From a virus: a stretch of 46,523 nt of DNA. The DNA is taken from IMG/VR virus record IMGVR_UViG_3300020156_000041, positions 1-46,523 of that record, one strand, 5' to 3'. A model generated the notes under the pieces. It saw only the letters and a program-made list of their open reading frames with translations. It did not search any database and was not told where the DNA came from. A program made the position numbers and the translations under genes. Below are positions 38,129-46,523 of the stretch, piece after piece (position 1 is the first letter of the stretch; each line of letters opens with the position of its first letter).

Positions 38129-38647
38129 TCAGCCCCCGGCTGCTACTTTCTTGGCGGCCCGGTTGATGGCGCGGGTCACTTTGGCCTTCACACGCTTCTT
38201 GTGGGCCCGATACCCAGGGTAGAAAAATGGCTGCGCGGCTGTACCCGGATGGCTTGTACCGGCGAATTTTCCACCATTGGTGTGCGGCGCCGTGCCGAAT
38301 TCCACCATATGGGCGTAGCGCACGATGTCGTTGCCGGCCGTAATCGTGACGGAAAGATCAGGGTCCTTCGCCTGGATGCGCCGTTTCGATCCGCGCCTCT
38401 TTTGCCGGAACGCGGCGTATTTGGGGACTTCACCATCACCGAACGTGGCGACGATAGAATCCTGCAACATCCCCGGAGGCCAGCCGTGAGATCCGGTCGC
38501 ACTGACTGGGGCGAGGCTCTTCATCGTGGCAACCATATCGTCGGCGCTCTCTGCGAGAGCCTGTTTGATGGCCGAACGCGCCTCCTGCGGGATTTTCTTC
38601 ATCTTGGCCTGAAGGCTCTGAAGGCCGATGATCCTCCCACGGGCCAT
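38129..38647 (-). CDS. HK97 gp10-like head-tail joining protein
   Basis: A 172-residue basic protein. It has the gp10 features: SLQAKMKKIPQEARSAIKQA near the start, a DMVATMKSLAPVSATGSHGW segment, and RYAHMVEFGTAPHTNGG with a C-terminal FFYPGYRAHKKRVK. These proteins act in head-tail joining. The ATG overlaps the previous stop. Confidence 0.85.
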   Translation of the reverse strand: MARGRIIGLQSLQAKMKKIPQEARSAIKQALAESADDMVATMKSLAPVSATGSHGWPPGMLQDSIVATFGDGEVPKYAAFRQKRRGSKRRIQAKDPDLSVTITAGNDIVRYAHMVEFGTAPHTNGGKFAGTSHPGTAAQPFFYPGYRAHKKRVKAKVTRAINRAAKKVAAGG

Positions 38648-39018
38648 CAGGAACTTGCCCCCTCAACAGCCAAAAACTCCAACCACTGGTTCTTCCCATC
38701 AGGATCAGCCAAAGGCGAAATGATGCTGAGCACCCTGCCCTCTTTGCGTGCATCCAGAAGTTGCCAGGCAGGGGTTACTTCGGCCATCTGCTCCGAATAG
38801 CGGACTGTCATCACGAACGGCTGCCGGCCACCAAGGCGAGCTGCGTCAACAGCCTCGCCGCCCACACGAGGGCGCAGTCCAGCAGAGGCCGTAAAAACCG
38901 TGGCAAATTCGCCGGTGCCCGGTTGAGGCGGCCCGCCCATGCCGTCGTCGCCATCACCGCGACGCTGAAAATGCATCCGCTCCCGCAGCGCGCCGGGGCG
39001 GCGGAAGTTATCAGGCAT
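38647..39018 (-). CDS. Head closure / head-tail adaptor protein
   Basis: A 123-residue protein. RRPGALRERMHFQRRGDGDD near the start, EAVDAARLGGRQPFVMTVRY in the middle and the closing beta strands fit SPP1 gp16-like head closure proteins. It seals the portal after packaging. It overlaps both neighbours by a few bases. Confidence 0.8.
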   Translation of the reverse strand: MPDNFRRPGALRERMHFQRRGDGDDGMGGPPQPGTGEFATVFTASAGLRPRVGGEAVDAARLGGRQPFVMTVRYSEQMAEVTPAWQLLDARKEGRVLSIISPLADPDGKNQWLEFLAVEGASS

Positions 39019-39220
39019 CGGACTTGGTCGGCTTAGCCTGGGCGCCGATCTTCTCGCCCTTTTTCGCCTTCAGGGCAGCTTCGACCACAGCATTGGTGAT
39101 CTTGCCGGAAATGGCAGCACCGGTGACGATGTCGCCTTCATGGCCCTTACGGAAAGCCACCGTAACCTGGCCGGTGGGTTTAAAGTCAAAGTCGTCAGTG
39201 AAGCGGAAACGCTCGGCCAT
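39011..39220 (-). CDS. Small structural-region protein
   Basis: A 69-residue protein, MAERFRFTDDFDFKPTGQVT at the start, then KGHEGDIVTGAAI and a Lys-rich helix. The segment on values such as GHEGDIVTG is typical of small phage proteins next to head-closure genes. No function is known. Overlaps the next gene by eight bases. Confidence 0.65.
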   Translation of the reverse strand: MAERFRFTDDFDFKPTGQVTVAFRKGHEGDIVTGAAISGKITNAVVEAALKAKKGEKIGAQAKPTKSDA

Positions 39221-39229
39221 GGTGGCCTC

Positions 39230-39574
39230 CTATGCCAATGTTGGGGTGCGCAGACGGCGCAGCAGTCCCACGATGGGGCTCTGTGCGTTCGGGTCGCCAC
39301 CGGCCAGCGCCGAAAGTGCTTCATTGCCGGCGTCGGTTTCGTCCATGAGGTAACTGACCGCCAGGATGATCGCGGCGGATACGCGGCCGGGCACATCATC
39401 AGTCGTCCATGCCGGGTCGGGCTTGGGCTGAATGAAGTCGAGAACTATGTCCTCGGCCTGCCTGATTTTCAGCTCGACGTCGGGCGTGCGCTCATCGGCC
39501 GAAAAACCCGGCGCATCGCCTTGAAGATCGAGCCGGAGGGCGGAGTTGACCTGAGCAACAGTGACCAAAGCCAT
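39230..39574 (-). CDS. Head-tail connector protein, gp6-like
   Basis: A 114-residue protein. MALVTVAQVNSALRLDLQGD, then ELKIRQAEDIVLDFIQPKP and AAIILAVSYLMDETDAG are the helical pattern of HK97 gp6-like connectors that attach to the portal. Its stop lies near the next gene; its ATG overlaps the previous stop. Confidence 0.85.
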   Translation of the reverse strand: MALVTVAQVNSALRLDLQGDAPGFSADERTPDVELKIRQAEDIVLDFIQPKPDPAWTTDDVPGRVSAAIILAVSYLMDETDAGNEALSALAGGDPNAQSPIVGLLRRLRTPTLA

Positions 39575-40437
39575 CAGGGCACCTTCACCGGCTGATGAAC
39601 CTTGAGTTCGCCGTCCTTACCGGGCTTCCCGTCGCGGCCGCGCTTCACTGCAAGCCGCCAGCTGTCGCCGCCATCCGGCTTGTCGACGGCGCCGCTTTTT
39701 TGCGCGATCCAGAGCGATCCGCCCCATGTCACTGCATCGCCGGCTGCGTATTCCTTGCCCTCAACCCAAACGCCACGGTCAATGACCACCGGCATTGTGA
39801 AGGCGAATTCCTTGACCTGCTCGCCGCGGACGAAGCGCAAGACAATGCCACGCTCGCCATCGTATTCGGCCGTCATATCGTCAAAACCCATGCCATCAAC
39901 GCCATCGCGCGCCGGCGGGATGGCATCAACCAATTGCTTGATCCTGCTTTCGACAGCCGTCTCGTCAACGTCCCGGCCCACCACGACGCCAAGCTCCTTC
40001 GTGCCGCCATCGGTCAGGGTGACAACCAGTTGGCCCGCCCTGTCGATGACAGCACCAGCGAGACCAACGCCGTCTTTCGCCACTGGTAGCGCCGCAACAG
40101 CCTTCTCGACATATTCGGCAATGATTGGCTGCACATCCTCGATCGTGACGCTCTTGCCGTGCTCTGGCTTTGGCAGTGCGTCGAACATGGGCTGCATCAG
40201 CGCGCGGAGCTCATCGTCGGTCGGGCGCCAAGGCTCGGCAGGCGCGGTCGGCGCCGGAAGCTCGGCTATCGCCTTGGTGACAGCATCGGCAATCATCTGG
40301 CGTGCAGCATCTTCGCTGACGCCGACCGACCGGCCTTCAAGGTCATCCAGTCGCTTTAGGAGCGGAGACAAGGCACGATCGACATAGCCGCGAACGATGC
40401 CGACCATTTCTTTGCCGAAGGCTGCACCATCGAACAT
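39574..40437 (-). CDS. Neck-region protein with carbohydrate-binding-like module
   Basis: A 287-residue protein. Residues 1-120 are helical and acidic. Residues about 223-275 (VWVEGKEYAAGDAVTWGG, SLWIAQ, SWRLAVKRG, GRDGKPGKDGE) resemble a CBM5/12-type chitin-binding fold with a collagen-like GxP tail. A similar module occurs in the tail fibre at residues 205-262 of the protein encoded at 25230. It lies between portal and connector genes, so it may be displayed on the head or neck. Its role is unknown. Confidence 0.75.
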   Translation of the reverse strand: MFDGAAFGKEMVGIVRGYVDRALSPLLKRLDDLEGRSVGVSEDAARQMIADAVTKAIAELPAPTAPAEPWRPTDDELRALMQPMFDALPKPEHGKSVTIEDVQPIIAEYVEKAVAALPVAKDGVGLAGAVIDRAGQLVVTLTDGGTKELGVVVGRDVDETAVESRIKQLVDAIPPARDGVDGMGFDDMTAEYDGERGIVLRFVRGEQVKEFAFTMPVVIDRGVWVEGKEYAAGDAVTWGGSLWIAQKSGAVDKPDGGDSWRLAVKRGRDGKPGKDGELKVHQPVKVP

Positions 40438-41777
40438 CAGGCAAGCCCCTTCATCATTTCAATGATCGCCTTGCTCGCCTGGGCTTTCGCTTCGGCTTCG
40501 GCATTGTCGTTTGCTGGCGGCGCGGGCGGTTCAGCAGGTGCAGGAGGATCGATCGGCATGGCGTCACGCCGCGACAGCCATTCGAGGCTGTGATCCTGCT
40601 CCTGCATATAGACGGTATCGCCGCCGGCCTTTGGCCCAAGGTTGAGCCGCTTGCGCTGCTCGTTCGGGGTCATCTTACCCTTCGATTTCTCGAGCACGTC
40701 CATCATGGTGGCGCTGTCCATGCGAAGCAGCTGATCCAGATCGAATTCCGTGCCAAGCGTCTCGCCGGTGCCCAAGCCCTCATCGAGGCAAAGCTCAATG
40801 CTCTCCAACAGGATCTGGAGGCACTGGGTATAGTACTGCGCATTGAGCGCTTCGATGTTGTTGTAGGCGGGGGCCTGCCCTACCCCAACCATATAGCTGG
40901 GAACATGGTAGGTGGAACACACCACTTCGGCGCTCCACTTCAGCTGCTCGATCAGTTGCGAATCTGTGGCCTTGGCTGCCATAACTTCGAACTTCAGGCC
41001 GTCGCCAAGGACTGCAACTTTGCCGCGATTCTTGCCGGTATAGCTGGCATCCCAATGTGCCTTCAGGCGCTCCGCCGTATCTTGCTCGATGTGCCCTGGC
41101 GCAGTCAGCACGCCACCGGGCTGGCTGCCGTTGGCAAAGAACATGGTGGAGCTGTCCTGAATGGACAGGCCTTGCATGGAGCTCAGGCCGTTGGCGAAGA
41201 TAGGAGAGAGCCCGACCAGCGGATGGAAGAAGCAGTTGAACCGGTCGTGGATGATCTCACGCGCCGGAACGATAATGCGGTCATTGACGCCCGCCAGCTT
41301 GTCATTCAACAGCTCGTAGAACACCGCGCCATCGTCCGCGACCAGCGGAGTGACCAGCGTCGGATCGAGCACGTAGAGCCGAACAACAACTCCCCGGCCG
41401 TCGCGCTCTTTAAGCACGTAGGCATTGCCGCGCTGCAGCTTTGACAAAACCCAATTCTCAAAGAACTGGATCCGGGTCTGGTAGCGGTTAGGCTTGCGCA
41501 GGACAGGTGAATAAGCCGGGTTTTTCGTCTCCGACCAAATACCGTCGTCGTCCTGCTGCACGAGCTTCATGCGCAGCTTGGCAATGTCCGAGGCAATCAG
41601 TGTTTGACAGGCGAACACAGCATGGAAAGACAGGACGCTTTCCTGCTTGATTTCAACATTTTGCTGCCATGCGCCCGTGAACGATTCCTTGATGGTCTGC
41701 CACCATGTCCCGCGAGTATCGGGGCGCTGATAGCCGGCCGCCTTTTCGCGGGTGATGTTGAGACCAAAGAGCTTCAT
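40437..41777 (-). CDS. HK97-family portal protein
   Basis: A 446-residue protein. The portal core is clear: SVLSFHAVFACQTLIASDIA, NPAYSPVLRKPNRYQTRIQF, then FFENWVLSKLQRGNAYVLKE, LSPIFANGLSSMQGLSIQDS, the FEVMAAKATDSQLIEQ block, and STYHVPSYMVGVGQAPAYNN. The C-terminal tail is Pro/Ala-rich. It forms the dodecameric channel for DNA packaging and joins the tail. Confidence 0.95.
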   Translation of the reverse strand: MKLFGLNITREKAAGYQRPDTRGTWWQTIKESFTGAWQQNVEIKQESVLSFHAVFACQTLIASDIAKLRMKLVQQDDDGIWSETKNPAYSPVLRKPNRYQTRIQFFENWVLSKLQRGNAYVLKERDGRGVVVRLYVLDPTLVTPLVADDGAVFYELLNDKLAGVNDRIIVPAREIIHDRFNCFFHPLVGLSPIFANGLSSMQGLSIQDSSTMFFANGSQPGGVLTAPGHIEQDTAERLKAHWDASYTGKNRGKVAVLGDGLKFEVMAAKATDSQLIEQLKWSAEVVCSTYHVPSYMVGVGQAPAYNNIEALNAQYYTQCLQILLESIELCLDEGLGTGETLGTEFDLDQLLRMDSATMMDVLEKSKGKMTPNEQRKRLNLGPKAGGDTVYMQEQDHSLEWLSRRDAMPIDPPAPAEPPAPPANDNAEAEAKAQASKAIIEMMKGLA

Positions 41778-42046
41778 CAGTCGACTGCCTTGCCGCGGCG
41801 TTCGATCTCCATTTCGACAGCCGCAACGGCGTCGTCTTTGGTCTTGATCGTCTCGTCACTCACGGCTGCGGCAAGCGACTTGAGCGCAGGCCATGACAGG
41901 TCGCGCCAGCCTTCGGGAATGGGGTGCAGATCAATGCCGGGCTCGGAGCGAAGAGCGGCGACATCATAGCCTAGCTTGCCGAAAATTCGGGCATAGCGAC
42001 GGTCGGACGATTTCAGCGCCCGATTCAGATAGCCTTGATGCTTCAT
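41777..42046 (-). CDS. Small hypothetical protein between portal and capsid
   Basis: An 89-residue basic and helical protein (MKHQGYLNRALKSSDRRYAR at the start). It follows the capsid gene. No family recognised; small proteins here are often minor head proteins or completion factors. Confidence 0.65.
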   Translation of the reverse strand: MKHQGYLNRALKSSDRRYARIFGKLGYDVAALRSEPGIDLHPIPEGWRDLSWPALKSLAAAVSDETIKTKDDAVAAVEMEIERRGKAVD

Positions 42047-42110
42047 GGCTCAATTCCTCATAAGAGAGCCAGCCGCGCCAAAGCGCGACTGGTTAAATTG
42101 GGTCGACGGA

Positions 42111-44117
42111 TCAGCCGTTGGTGTAGTTGGCGCTGTCGATGTACTGGACGGCGCCGGGGCGGCGCTTGGTCCAGTTGATGAAGCGTTCGGCACGGATGCC
42201 GACCAGGTTCATTTGCCAGAGGCTGACCATGACGGTGGTGGCCACCGGAGGATTGGTCGGAGCGCTGTCCATCTGGAGCGAAGCCTGGTTGCTCGCGTCG
42301 AGCAGGGTTTCGCCGTCGTCTGCCAGCATGATTTCCGAGGCCTTCGCCAGGATGATGCGAGCGCCCATACCAGCAAGAGGATCGCCAGCGCCGGGGTTTG
42401 CCGGGATATTCTCCGACAGAACCACTGGCAGACCGAAGAAACGGCCGCCGCTGTCGCCATTGATCTGGATGTCAGGGAATTCACGCTGACCAAGAGGATT
42501 GAGCATCAGCGCGAGCGCCAGTGCCTGCATCTCGGTCATAATGAATACCGCACCAGCCAAGGACAGATTGGCAGTGACGAACTTGCCCATCAGGGCCTGG
42601 ACGTCCTTGCGCACGGCATCAGCGTCGGTGCCGCTGGCAGTCACGGGAGTGACGCCGCTGGTGATCGAAGCGGGCTTCACACCAGCCGAACCAGCGTTGG
42701 CCGGATCAACAAAGTCACGGTCCATAGTCTGGACGATGGTGTCGATCAGGTCTTGGCGCACGATCGATTCAGCCGATGGGTTGGAGAAGCGAACCAGCTC
42801 ATCGGTCATCACGACGATGCCGGCCAGCTTGGTGACGCCAAGGCTGATCTGGTCAAAAGCCAGTGCCGAGACCGGCTTGGGCGCGCCCTCACCAACCCAC
42901 GAAGCGGACGATCCGCCCGTCTGGCGCGGCACCTTGATGTTGAACGGCACGTTGCGCAGGCCTGGGATGCGGCCGATGATCGTCTGAGGGCGCAGCAGCT
43001 CGGCGAATTCAGATGCCATGTTCTGGTATTCAACCAGCGGCTTTGCCCAGGCGGCATCGGTCGTGGTGCCAGCGGCAACGGCGGCCTTCAGCACGGTCGA
43101 AACTTCCGGCGTCTGGTCATCCCAGCGCTTGGAAATCTCGGCGGCCTGCATCAGGTTGCCCTTGGACGCCATAAGCGCCATGGCATAGCGCGTGAACGCC
43201 GTGCCTTTGGCAACATTGGCCTTGACCTCGATCCGGCCCACGGTGCGGACTTCGGCGGCGTTCGCCTGGGTCTGGACCTGCGTCGCATTGACCGGCTTGG
43301 CAGCAGCAGCGTTCATCTTTTCCATGGCGCGCAGTCGCTTCAGGTCGCCGTCGAGGGCGTTGATTTCCTGCTCGAGCGTGTCGAATTCTTCCTGCTCGGC
43401 AATGTCGGTAGAACGCCCTTCGTCCATGCTCTTCTGCATGACTTCATTGAGGCGGTTCGCCTTTTCGAGGCGGGTCTTTTCGAGAGCTTCAATCTGCTCT
43501 GCAACGGTCTTCATGGCAGTGGCCTCCTTGGGCCTCAGGTTCACATTGGTGGTTTTCCCCGAGGCGCCGGGGGCGGCTTTCGTGGGACGCTCGATTTCGC
43601 CGGTCGCGGCCGGAGCGTTCGTGTCGAAAGATTTCAGGACAGCCATCGTGGCGGTGTCCATCGATTTGCCAACACTGGTGATGAGCGCGCTTGCATTTGC
43701 TGGCACTGACACCGTGGACAGTTCGAAAATTTCTACTTCTTGGAAGTCGATGCCGCCGTCTTCTTTGAAGGCGTGCTTCACAGATCGGAAGCCGATCGAC
43801 ACGGCGCGAACGAGGCCAGCCTTTATCTCGCCCCAAGCAGTATCGACCCGATCCTTGAGAGGCCCAGCCTCTTTCACTACGGGAATTTCCGCTTCGAACT
43901 CGATGCCAGAGGATGTCGGCTTCTTGAACTTGACGGTGCCAATTGGCCGGTCGCTATCGTGCTGGTGCAGCAACACAAGCGGATTGCGGAATTTGGCTCC
44001 GAGCGGGTTGATAGTGTCATTCACACGATCAACATCAGGCGTCGTTGCCCATCCACGGAAAACACGTTTGCTCTCATCGAGGCTTTTAACCTCGATCAGT
44101 GAATACGCACGGTTCAT
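42111..44117 (-). CDS. Fused prohead protease and HK97-fold major capsid protein
   Basis: A 668-residue protein. Residues 1-155 are an HK97-type prohead protease (GWATTPDVDRVNDTI; HQHDSDRPIG with catalytic His; VRAVSIGFR with Ser107; EVEIFELSTVSVPAN). Residues about 202-300 are a helical scaffold delta-domain (IEALEKTRLEKANRLNE; QEEFDTLEQEINALDGDL), and 300-668 the HK97 capsid fold ending FINWTKRRPG. The protease would cleave its own scaffold during head maturation. An internal ATG at 43514 has AAGGAGG eight bases upstream, so a separate capsid protein of 467 residues may also be made. Confidence 0.9.
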   Translation of the reverse strand: MNRAYSLIEVKSLDESKRVFRGWATTPDVDRVNDTINPLGAKFRNPLVLLHQHDSDRPIGTVKFKKPTSSGIEFEAEIPVVKEAGPLKDRVDTAWGEIKAGLVRAVSIGFRSVKHAFKEDGGIDFQEVEIFELSTVSVPANASALITSVGKSMDTATMAVLKSFDTNAPAATGEIERPTKAAPGASGKTTNVNLRPKEATAMKTVAEQIEALEKTRLEKANRLNEVMQKSMDEGRSTDIAEQEEFDTLEQEINALDGDLKRLRAMEKMNAAAAKPVNATQVQTQANAAEVRTVGRIEVKANVAKGTAFTRYAMALMASKGNLMQAAEISKRWDDQTPEVSTVLKAAVAAGTTTDAAWAKPLVEYQNMASEFAELLRPQTIIGRIPGLRNVPFNIKVPRQTGGSSASWVGEGAPKPVSALAFDQISLGVTKLAGIVVMTDELVRFSNPSAESIVRQDLIDTIVQTMDRDFVDPANAGSAGVKPASITSGVTPVTASGTDADAVRKDVQALMGKFVTANLSLAGAVFIMTEMQALALALMLNPLGQREFPDIQINGDSGGRFFGLPVVLSENIPANPGAGDPLAGMGARIILAKASEIMLADDGETLLDASNQASLQMDSAPTNPPVATTVMVSLWQMNLVGIRAERFINWTKRRPGAVQYIDSANYTNG
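43514..43529 (-). promoter_or_regulatory. Internal ribosome binding site and capsid start
   Basis: AAGGAGG at 43523-43529 precedes an in-frame ATG (43512-43514, residue 202, MKTVAEQIEALE) by eight bases. It is the strongest Shine-Dalgarno sequence I see inside a structural gene here and suggests separate expression of the capsid protein. Confidence 0.65.
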
Positions 44118-44135
44118 CTCGGGTATCCTTTGGGG

Positions 44136-45899
44136 TCAGCCCACAAAGAGCATTTGATACTCGGCCGATTTCTTCGCGACCGGGTTGCGTGACATCAGGG
44201 TCACGGCATTGAACATCGCCATTGCAGGGTCGATCTTGGCGTCACCGGCGGTTTGCTTCGTCGCCCGGATGCCGGTTGCGGTCGGTTCGATCTTCAAATT
44301 CGGCACACACCAGTTCATCAGCGGGCCGCCGCAGTGCTTGAGCAAACCGGAAGCCAGCCGACGCTCGGCGCCCTTGATGCTGCTCATCATCCACCCGCCT
44401 TGCGGCGCGGCAACCAACAGGCCGGCTTCCTGGGTGACCTCGATTTCGTCGAGGGCGTCTTCCATTTCGCCCAGGCCGGAGGCATCGACCGCAACACCGC
44501 CGAGCAGGCCCATGTCCTTGATGCGCGTGATGTGCTCGATGATAGTTGCAACGTCGCCGAGCGGATCATCAAGCACGGTCAGTTCCCGCGCCGCCTGCAG
44601 TGTTTCCAGCCGGGTGACCAGTTTCGGTCGCAACTTGAACAGCCCTTTGTGACACCAAGCATGCGACCACGAGAGCCACCGCTTCATGCGCCGCTTCGAC
44701 TTGACACCGTCGATCTCGAACTCGACCTCGATCTCTGCCGGCTCGCGCCCAAGAACCGACAGGCCAAAAAGATCATCGAGGCCACCGCCGTCTATTCCAA
44801 CGACAGCTACCTCACAGCGCTCCAACAGCCGGTCTAGTGCCTCATAGTGAGACAGCGCGCCGAGTTCAGCATCCTTCGCAGCGTCCCAATGGTCGGCGCC
44901 AGGCCAGCGGTTCGCCCGCAGGTTGATGCCGATCTCAACGTTGAGATGTTTGGCAAGAAAGGTCTGAAGGCCACTGCCCTCGCCGCCCTTCTCCTTGATG
45001 AATTCGCGTTCCAGCCATTGCTGGCTGACTGACCGACCCAAATTTGGATTGGTCACATAGAAGTTTTCCGGCTCCTCGTAGGCCTTGGCCTTTAGCATCG
45101 CCTCCGGAAACTCGTAGAGCACCGGCAGGAACTGCGGGTCGATCACTTCGCCGTCGCGCACTTGGCGCGCATAATCCAGTTTCGACTTGAACACGCCTGC
45201 CGGCGGCTCGTCGCTCTGCGTCGAGGCATAAATCACGAAGCCTTCGGGCCTGGACACCAGACCGCCAGTTGCCTCGCGCAACATGGCATCGGCATTCGCC
45301 CGCTTCCCGAACACCCAAAGCTCATCAATGAAGATGCGCCCCGCCTTCTTGCCGGAAACCGTGTCCGTATCGGCCGCCACAACCTTGAGCGCGGCCTTGT
45401 TGCTCAGATGGGTGATCGTCCGAAGATGATCCTGCACATGCAAGAAGCCGTTTTCACCGGCATTGGCATCAAGCTCGGGATCGGCACGCACCATCGCAGC
45501 GGCCGGCTTATATGCGTTCTGGGCCACTTCAATCGTTGGCGCCAGAATGAGAATTTCTTCGTTCTCGCGCCAGTTGACGATTAGCGCCGTGAGCATGATC
45601 GCCGCTGCGATCGTGGACTTCGTGTTCTTCTTGCTGATCAGGAGAAAGAACTCAGTGATGAGCTGCTTCCCCGTCTCTGGGTCGTTCGCCCCGAAGATGG
45701 CAGCGACAAAGTCAAACACCCACTGGTCACTGACCTCGCCAAAGGTAGGCTTGCCAGGCAAGTCCACCACCCGGAGCGATTTGAATACCTCCAACGCATG
45801 TTCGGCTTCGCTCTGGAAAAGCGGAGCCATCGGGATCAGCGATTGCCGATCGACAATGCGGGCCTCCCAGTCTGGGCAAGCCGTACTCCACTTTGGCAT
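44136..45899 (-). CDS. terL: Terminase large subunit
   Basis: A 587-residue protein. ATPase: Walker A-like LLISKKNTKST (86-96) and Walker B GRIFIDELWVFG with Asp192-Glu193. Nuclease: Asp370 (GIDGGG), Asp472 (VAVDASG) and Asp557 (KIDPAM) fit the RNase H-type site. It pumps DNA into the head and cuts it. The gene overlaps the small subunit by one base. The ATPase form resembles HK97-type terminases. Confidence 0.95.
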   Translation of the reverse strand: MPKWSTACPDWEARIVDRQSLIPMAPLFQSEAEHALEVFKSLRVVDLPGKPTFGEVSDQWVFDFVAAIFGANDPETGKQLITEFFLLISKKNTKSTIAAAIMLTALIVNWRENEEILILAPTIEVAQNAYKPAAAMVRADPELDANAGENGFLHVQDHLRTITHLSNKAALKVVAADTDTVSGKKAGRIFIDELWVFGKRANADAMLREATGGLVSRPEGFVIYASTQSDEPPAGVFKSKLDYARQVRDGEVIDPQFLPVLYEFPEAMLKAKAYEEPENFYVTNPNLGRSVSQQWLEREFIKEKGGEGSGLQTFLAKHLNVEIGINLRANRWPGADHWDAAKDAELGALSHYEALDRLLERCEVAVVGIDGGGLDDLFGLSVLGREPAEIEVEFEIDGVKSKRRMKRWLSWSHAWCHKGLFKLRPKLVTRLETLQAARELTVLDDPLGDVATIIEHITRIKDMGLLGGVAVDASGLGEMEDALDEIEVTQEAGLLVAAPQGGWMMSSIKGAERRLASGLLKHCGGPLMNWCVPNLKIEPTATGIRATKQTAGDAKIDPAMAMFNAVTLMSRNPVAKKSAEYQMLFVG

Positions 45900-46459
45900 T
45901 AGGTGTTATCCGCGACCAGCCGCGGCGCCGGCCGGGGTGCGAAGCGATTGCCCGCCGCTGTCGCAGCATCCGCGTTCGCCTGCCGCGCGGCCTTCTTGCC
46001 TTTGGCCGTATCAACTGCCGTCTCGCCCATGGTCTTGAGTGCCAGTGCCAGCGTCTGCAATGTCTTTGCCCGTACCGGGAGCGACACAGCCTGCCGCAAA
46101 GCCTGAAGCCGCGCCGGGTCTACCTCATTCATCTGGATGATGACTTCCATCTCACCCTTGTGGAGCGTTTCGGCGTCGAGTTCGTCCATGAGGCGTTCGA
46201 TCAGGTTGCGCCCTCGACCGATCACATCTTCGACGCGCGGCGGGTCTTTCGGCACCTCGACAGCAGGCGGGTTCGCGGCGGTTTGCACCTGCGAACCATC
46301 CGATTTTGCGGGCCTTTCCCAGCCTTCAGCCCTGGCGCGCTTGCGAATGGCCGTGTCCGAAATCTGGAACCATCCAGCAATCTCCCGAATACTGCGGCTG
46401 GTCTCAGTATAGTCGCGCTTGATCGCCGCCCAATCGACGGGCGTCTTTTCGTCGGTCAT
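45899..46459 (-). CDS. terS: Terminase small subunit
   Basis: A 186-residue protein. An N-terminal helix-turn-helix (RSIREIAGWFQISDTAIRKR, about residues 22-41) should bind the packaging site, followed by a linker and a long helical oligomerisation region (about 80-150). The C-terminal tail is Ala/Arg-rich. It is the first gene from the right end and begins 64 bases from the window end. Confidence 0.85.
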   Translation of the reverse strand: MTDEKTPVDWAAIKRDYTETSRSIREIAGWFQISDTAIRKRARAEGWERPAKSDGSQVQTAANPPAVEVPKDPPRVEDVIGRGRNLIERLMDELDAETLHKGEMEVIIQMNEVDPARLQALRQAVSLPVRAKTLQTLALALKTMGETAVDTAKGKKAARQANADAATAAGNRFAPRPAPRLVADNT

Positions 46460-46523
46460 GGGTGAAAATCAGCCTTGGTTCGCACTGCAAAATTTGAGCA
46501 GAGGAAAAAATCTCTGCGTGAGA
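46460..46523. other. Right genome end, putative cos half with hairpin
   Basis: No gene. Bases near the end show GCAGAG and CTCTGC (about 46498-46517) forming a 6-bp hairpin around an A-rich loop. Joined to base 1, this would be the terminase recognition region just upstream of the terminase small subunit. Termini cannot be proved here. Confidence 0.4.

Noticed and set aside
42045-43709. A 554-residue plus-strand open frame
   Set aside because: It lies entirely opposite the capsid gene, which has clear HK97 protease and capsid features. The plus reading is His/Gly/Arg-rich with no family pattern.
1-46523. Prophage integrated in a host chromosome
   Set aside because: The attachment core is internal, no host genes occur at either end, and genes on the two sides form one complete phage when the ends are joined.
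1-46523. CRISPR arrays and insertion sequences
   Set aside because: I saw no regularly spaced direct repeats and no transposase-like gene or terminal inverted repeats.

Overview
This window reads as one complete temperate tailed-phage genome of about 46.5 kb in its virion or circular arrangement, not as an integrated prophage. It codes for a siphovirus with an HK97-type head. The probable host is an alphaproteobacterium of the Rhizobiales/Hyphomicrobiales type. Reasons for the host call are the high G+C content (about 60 percent by eye), a GcrA-like regulator, tail-assembly proteins of the gene-transfer-agent style, and many small proteins of the kind seen in rhizobial and Devosia-like phages. 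No bacterial housekeeping gene is visible. The phage attachment site, a 45-base 3' half of a CAU-anticodon tRNA, lies in the middle next to the integrase with phage genes on both sides. The window ends fall between the HNH/late-leader genes and the terminase small subunit, where a cos end is expected.

Layout, left to right. 43-2026 (minus): late-leader genes (HNH endonuclease, small membrane and secreted proteins, a DUF3307 membrane protein) and a tRNA-Trp-like gene. They would run into the terminase genes once the ends are joined. 2246-2833 (minus): a basic protein of unknown role. 2989-3701 (plus): a separate two-gene unit with a palindromic operator. 3794-12585 (minus): the early lytic operon, reading leftward from a Cro-like gene. 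It holds small proteins, a cytosine-C5 methyltransferase with a repeat-filled middle, an adenine methyltransferase, a GcrA-like regulator, a DUF559-type nuclease, a DUF1376 replication protein with a putative helicase loader, a DUF2493 protein and a Lar-like anti-restriction protein. 12586-12656: divergent control region. 12657-21354 (plus): S24-type CI repressor, then a second early operon with small proteins, RecT, NinB, an HNH nuclease, a Lar-like protein, excisionase and tyrosine integrase. 21409-21453: attP core. 21658-23370 (minus): lysis genes (spanin/holin candidates, GH108 endolysin). 23405-24046 (plus): a free-standing HNH gene. 24140-46459 (minus): late structural genes, which in transcription order are terminase small and large subunits, fused protease and capsid, portal, head completion, tail tube, frameshifted tail chaperones, tape measure, distal tail, GNAT, tip protein, fibres and a secreted esterase. 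A plus-strand two-gene cassette (35908-36527) interrupts the tail genes and looks like a lysogenic-conversion cargo.

How it works together. Two pairs of near-identical operators, each pair spaced 24 bp, sit in front of the leftward Cro-like operon and in front of the rightward recombination operon. The repressor, which should be SOS-cleavable, therefore probably silences both early operons at once. The cI and cro-like starts lie six bases after identical TATTGT -10 boxes, so both transcripts look leaderless. Two DNA methyltransferases and two Lar-like proteins form an anti-restriction set.

The most unusual points are the nine-fold repeat in the cytosine methyltransferase, the operator geometry, the fused protease-capsid gene with a strong internal ribosome site, the secreted esterase and GNAT among tail genes, the reverse-oriented cargo cassette, a TGA codon splitting a Lar-type gene, and a tRNA-Trp with an imperfect acceptor stem. 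Coordinates come from reading the sequence; family names are from protein pattern recognition without any database search.
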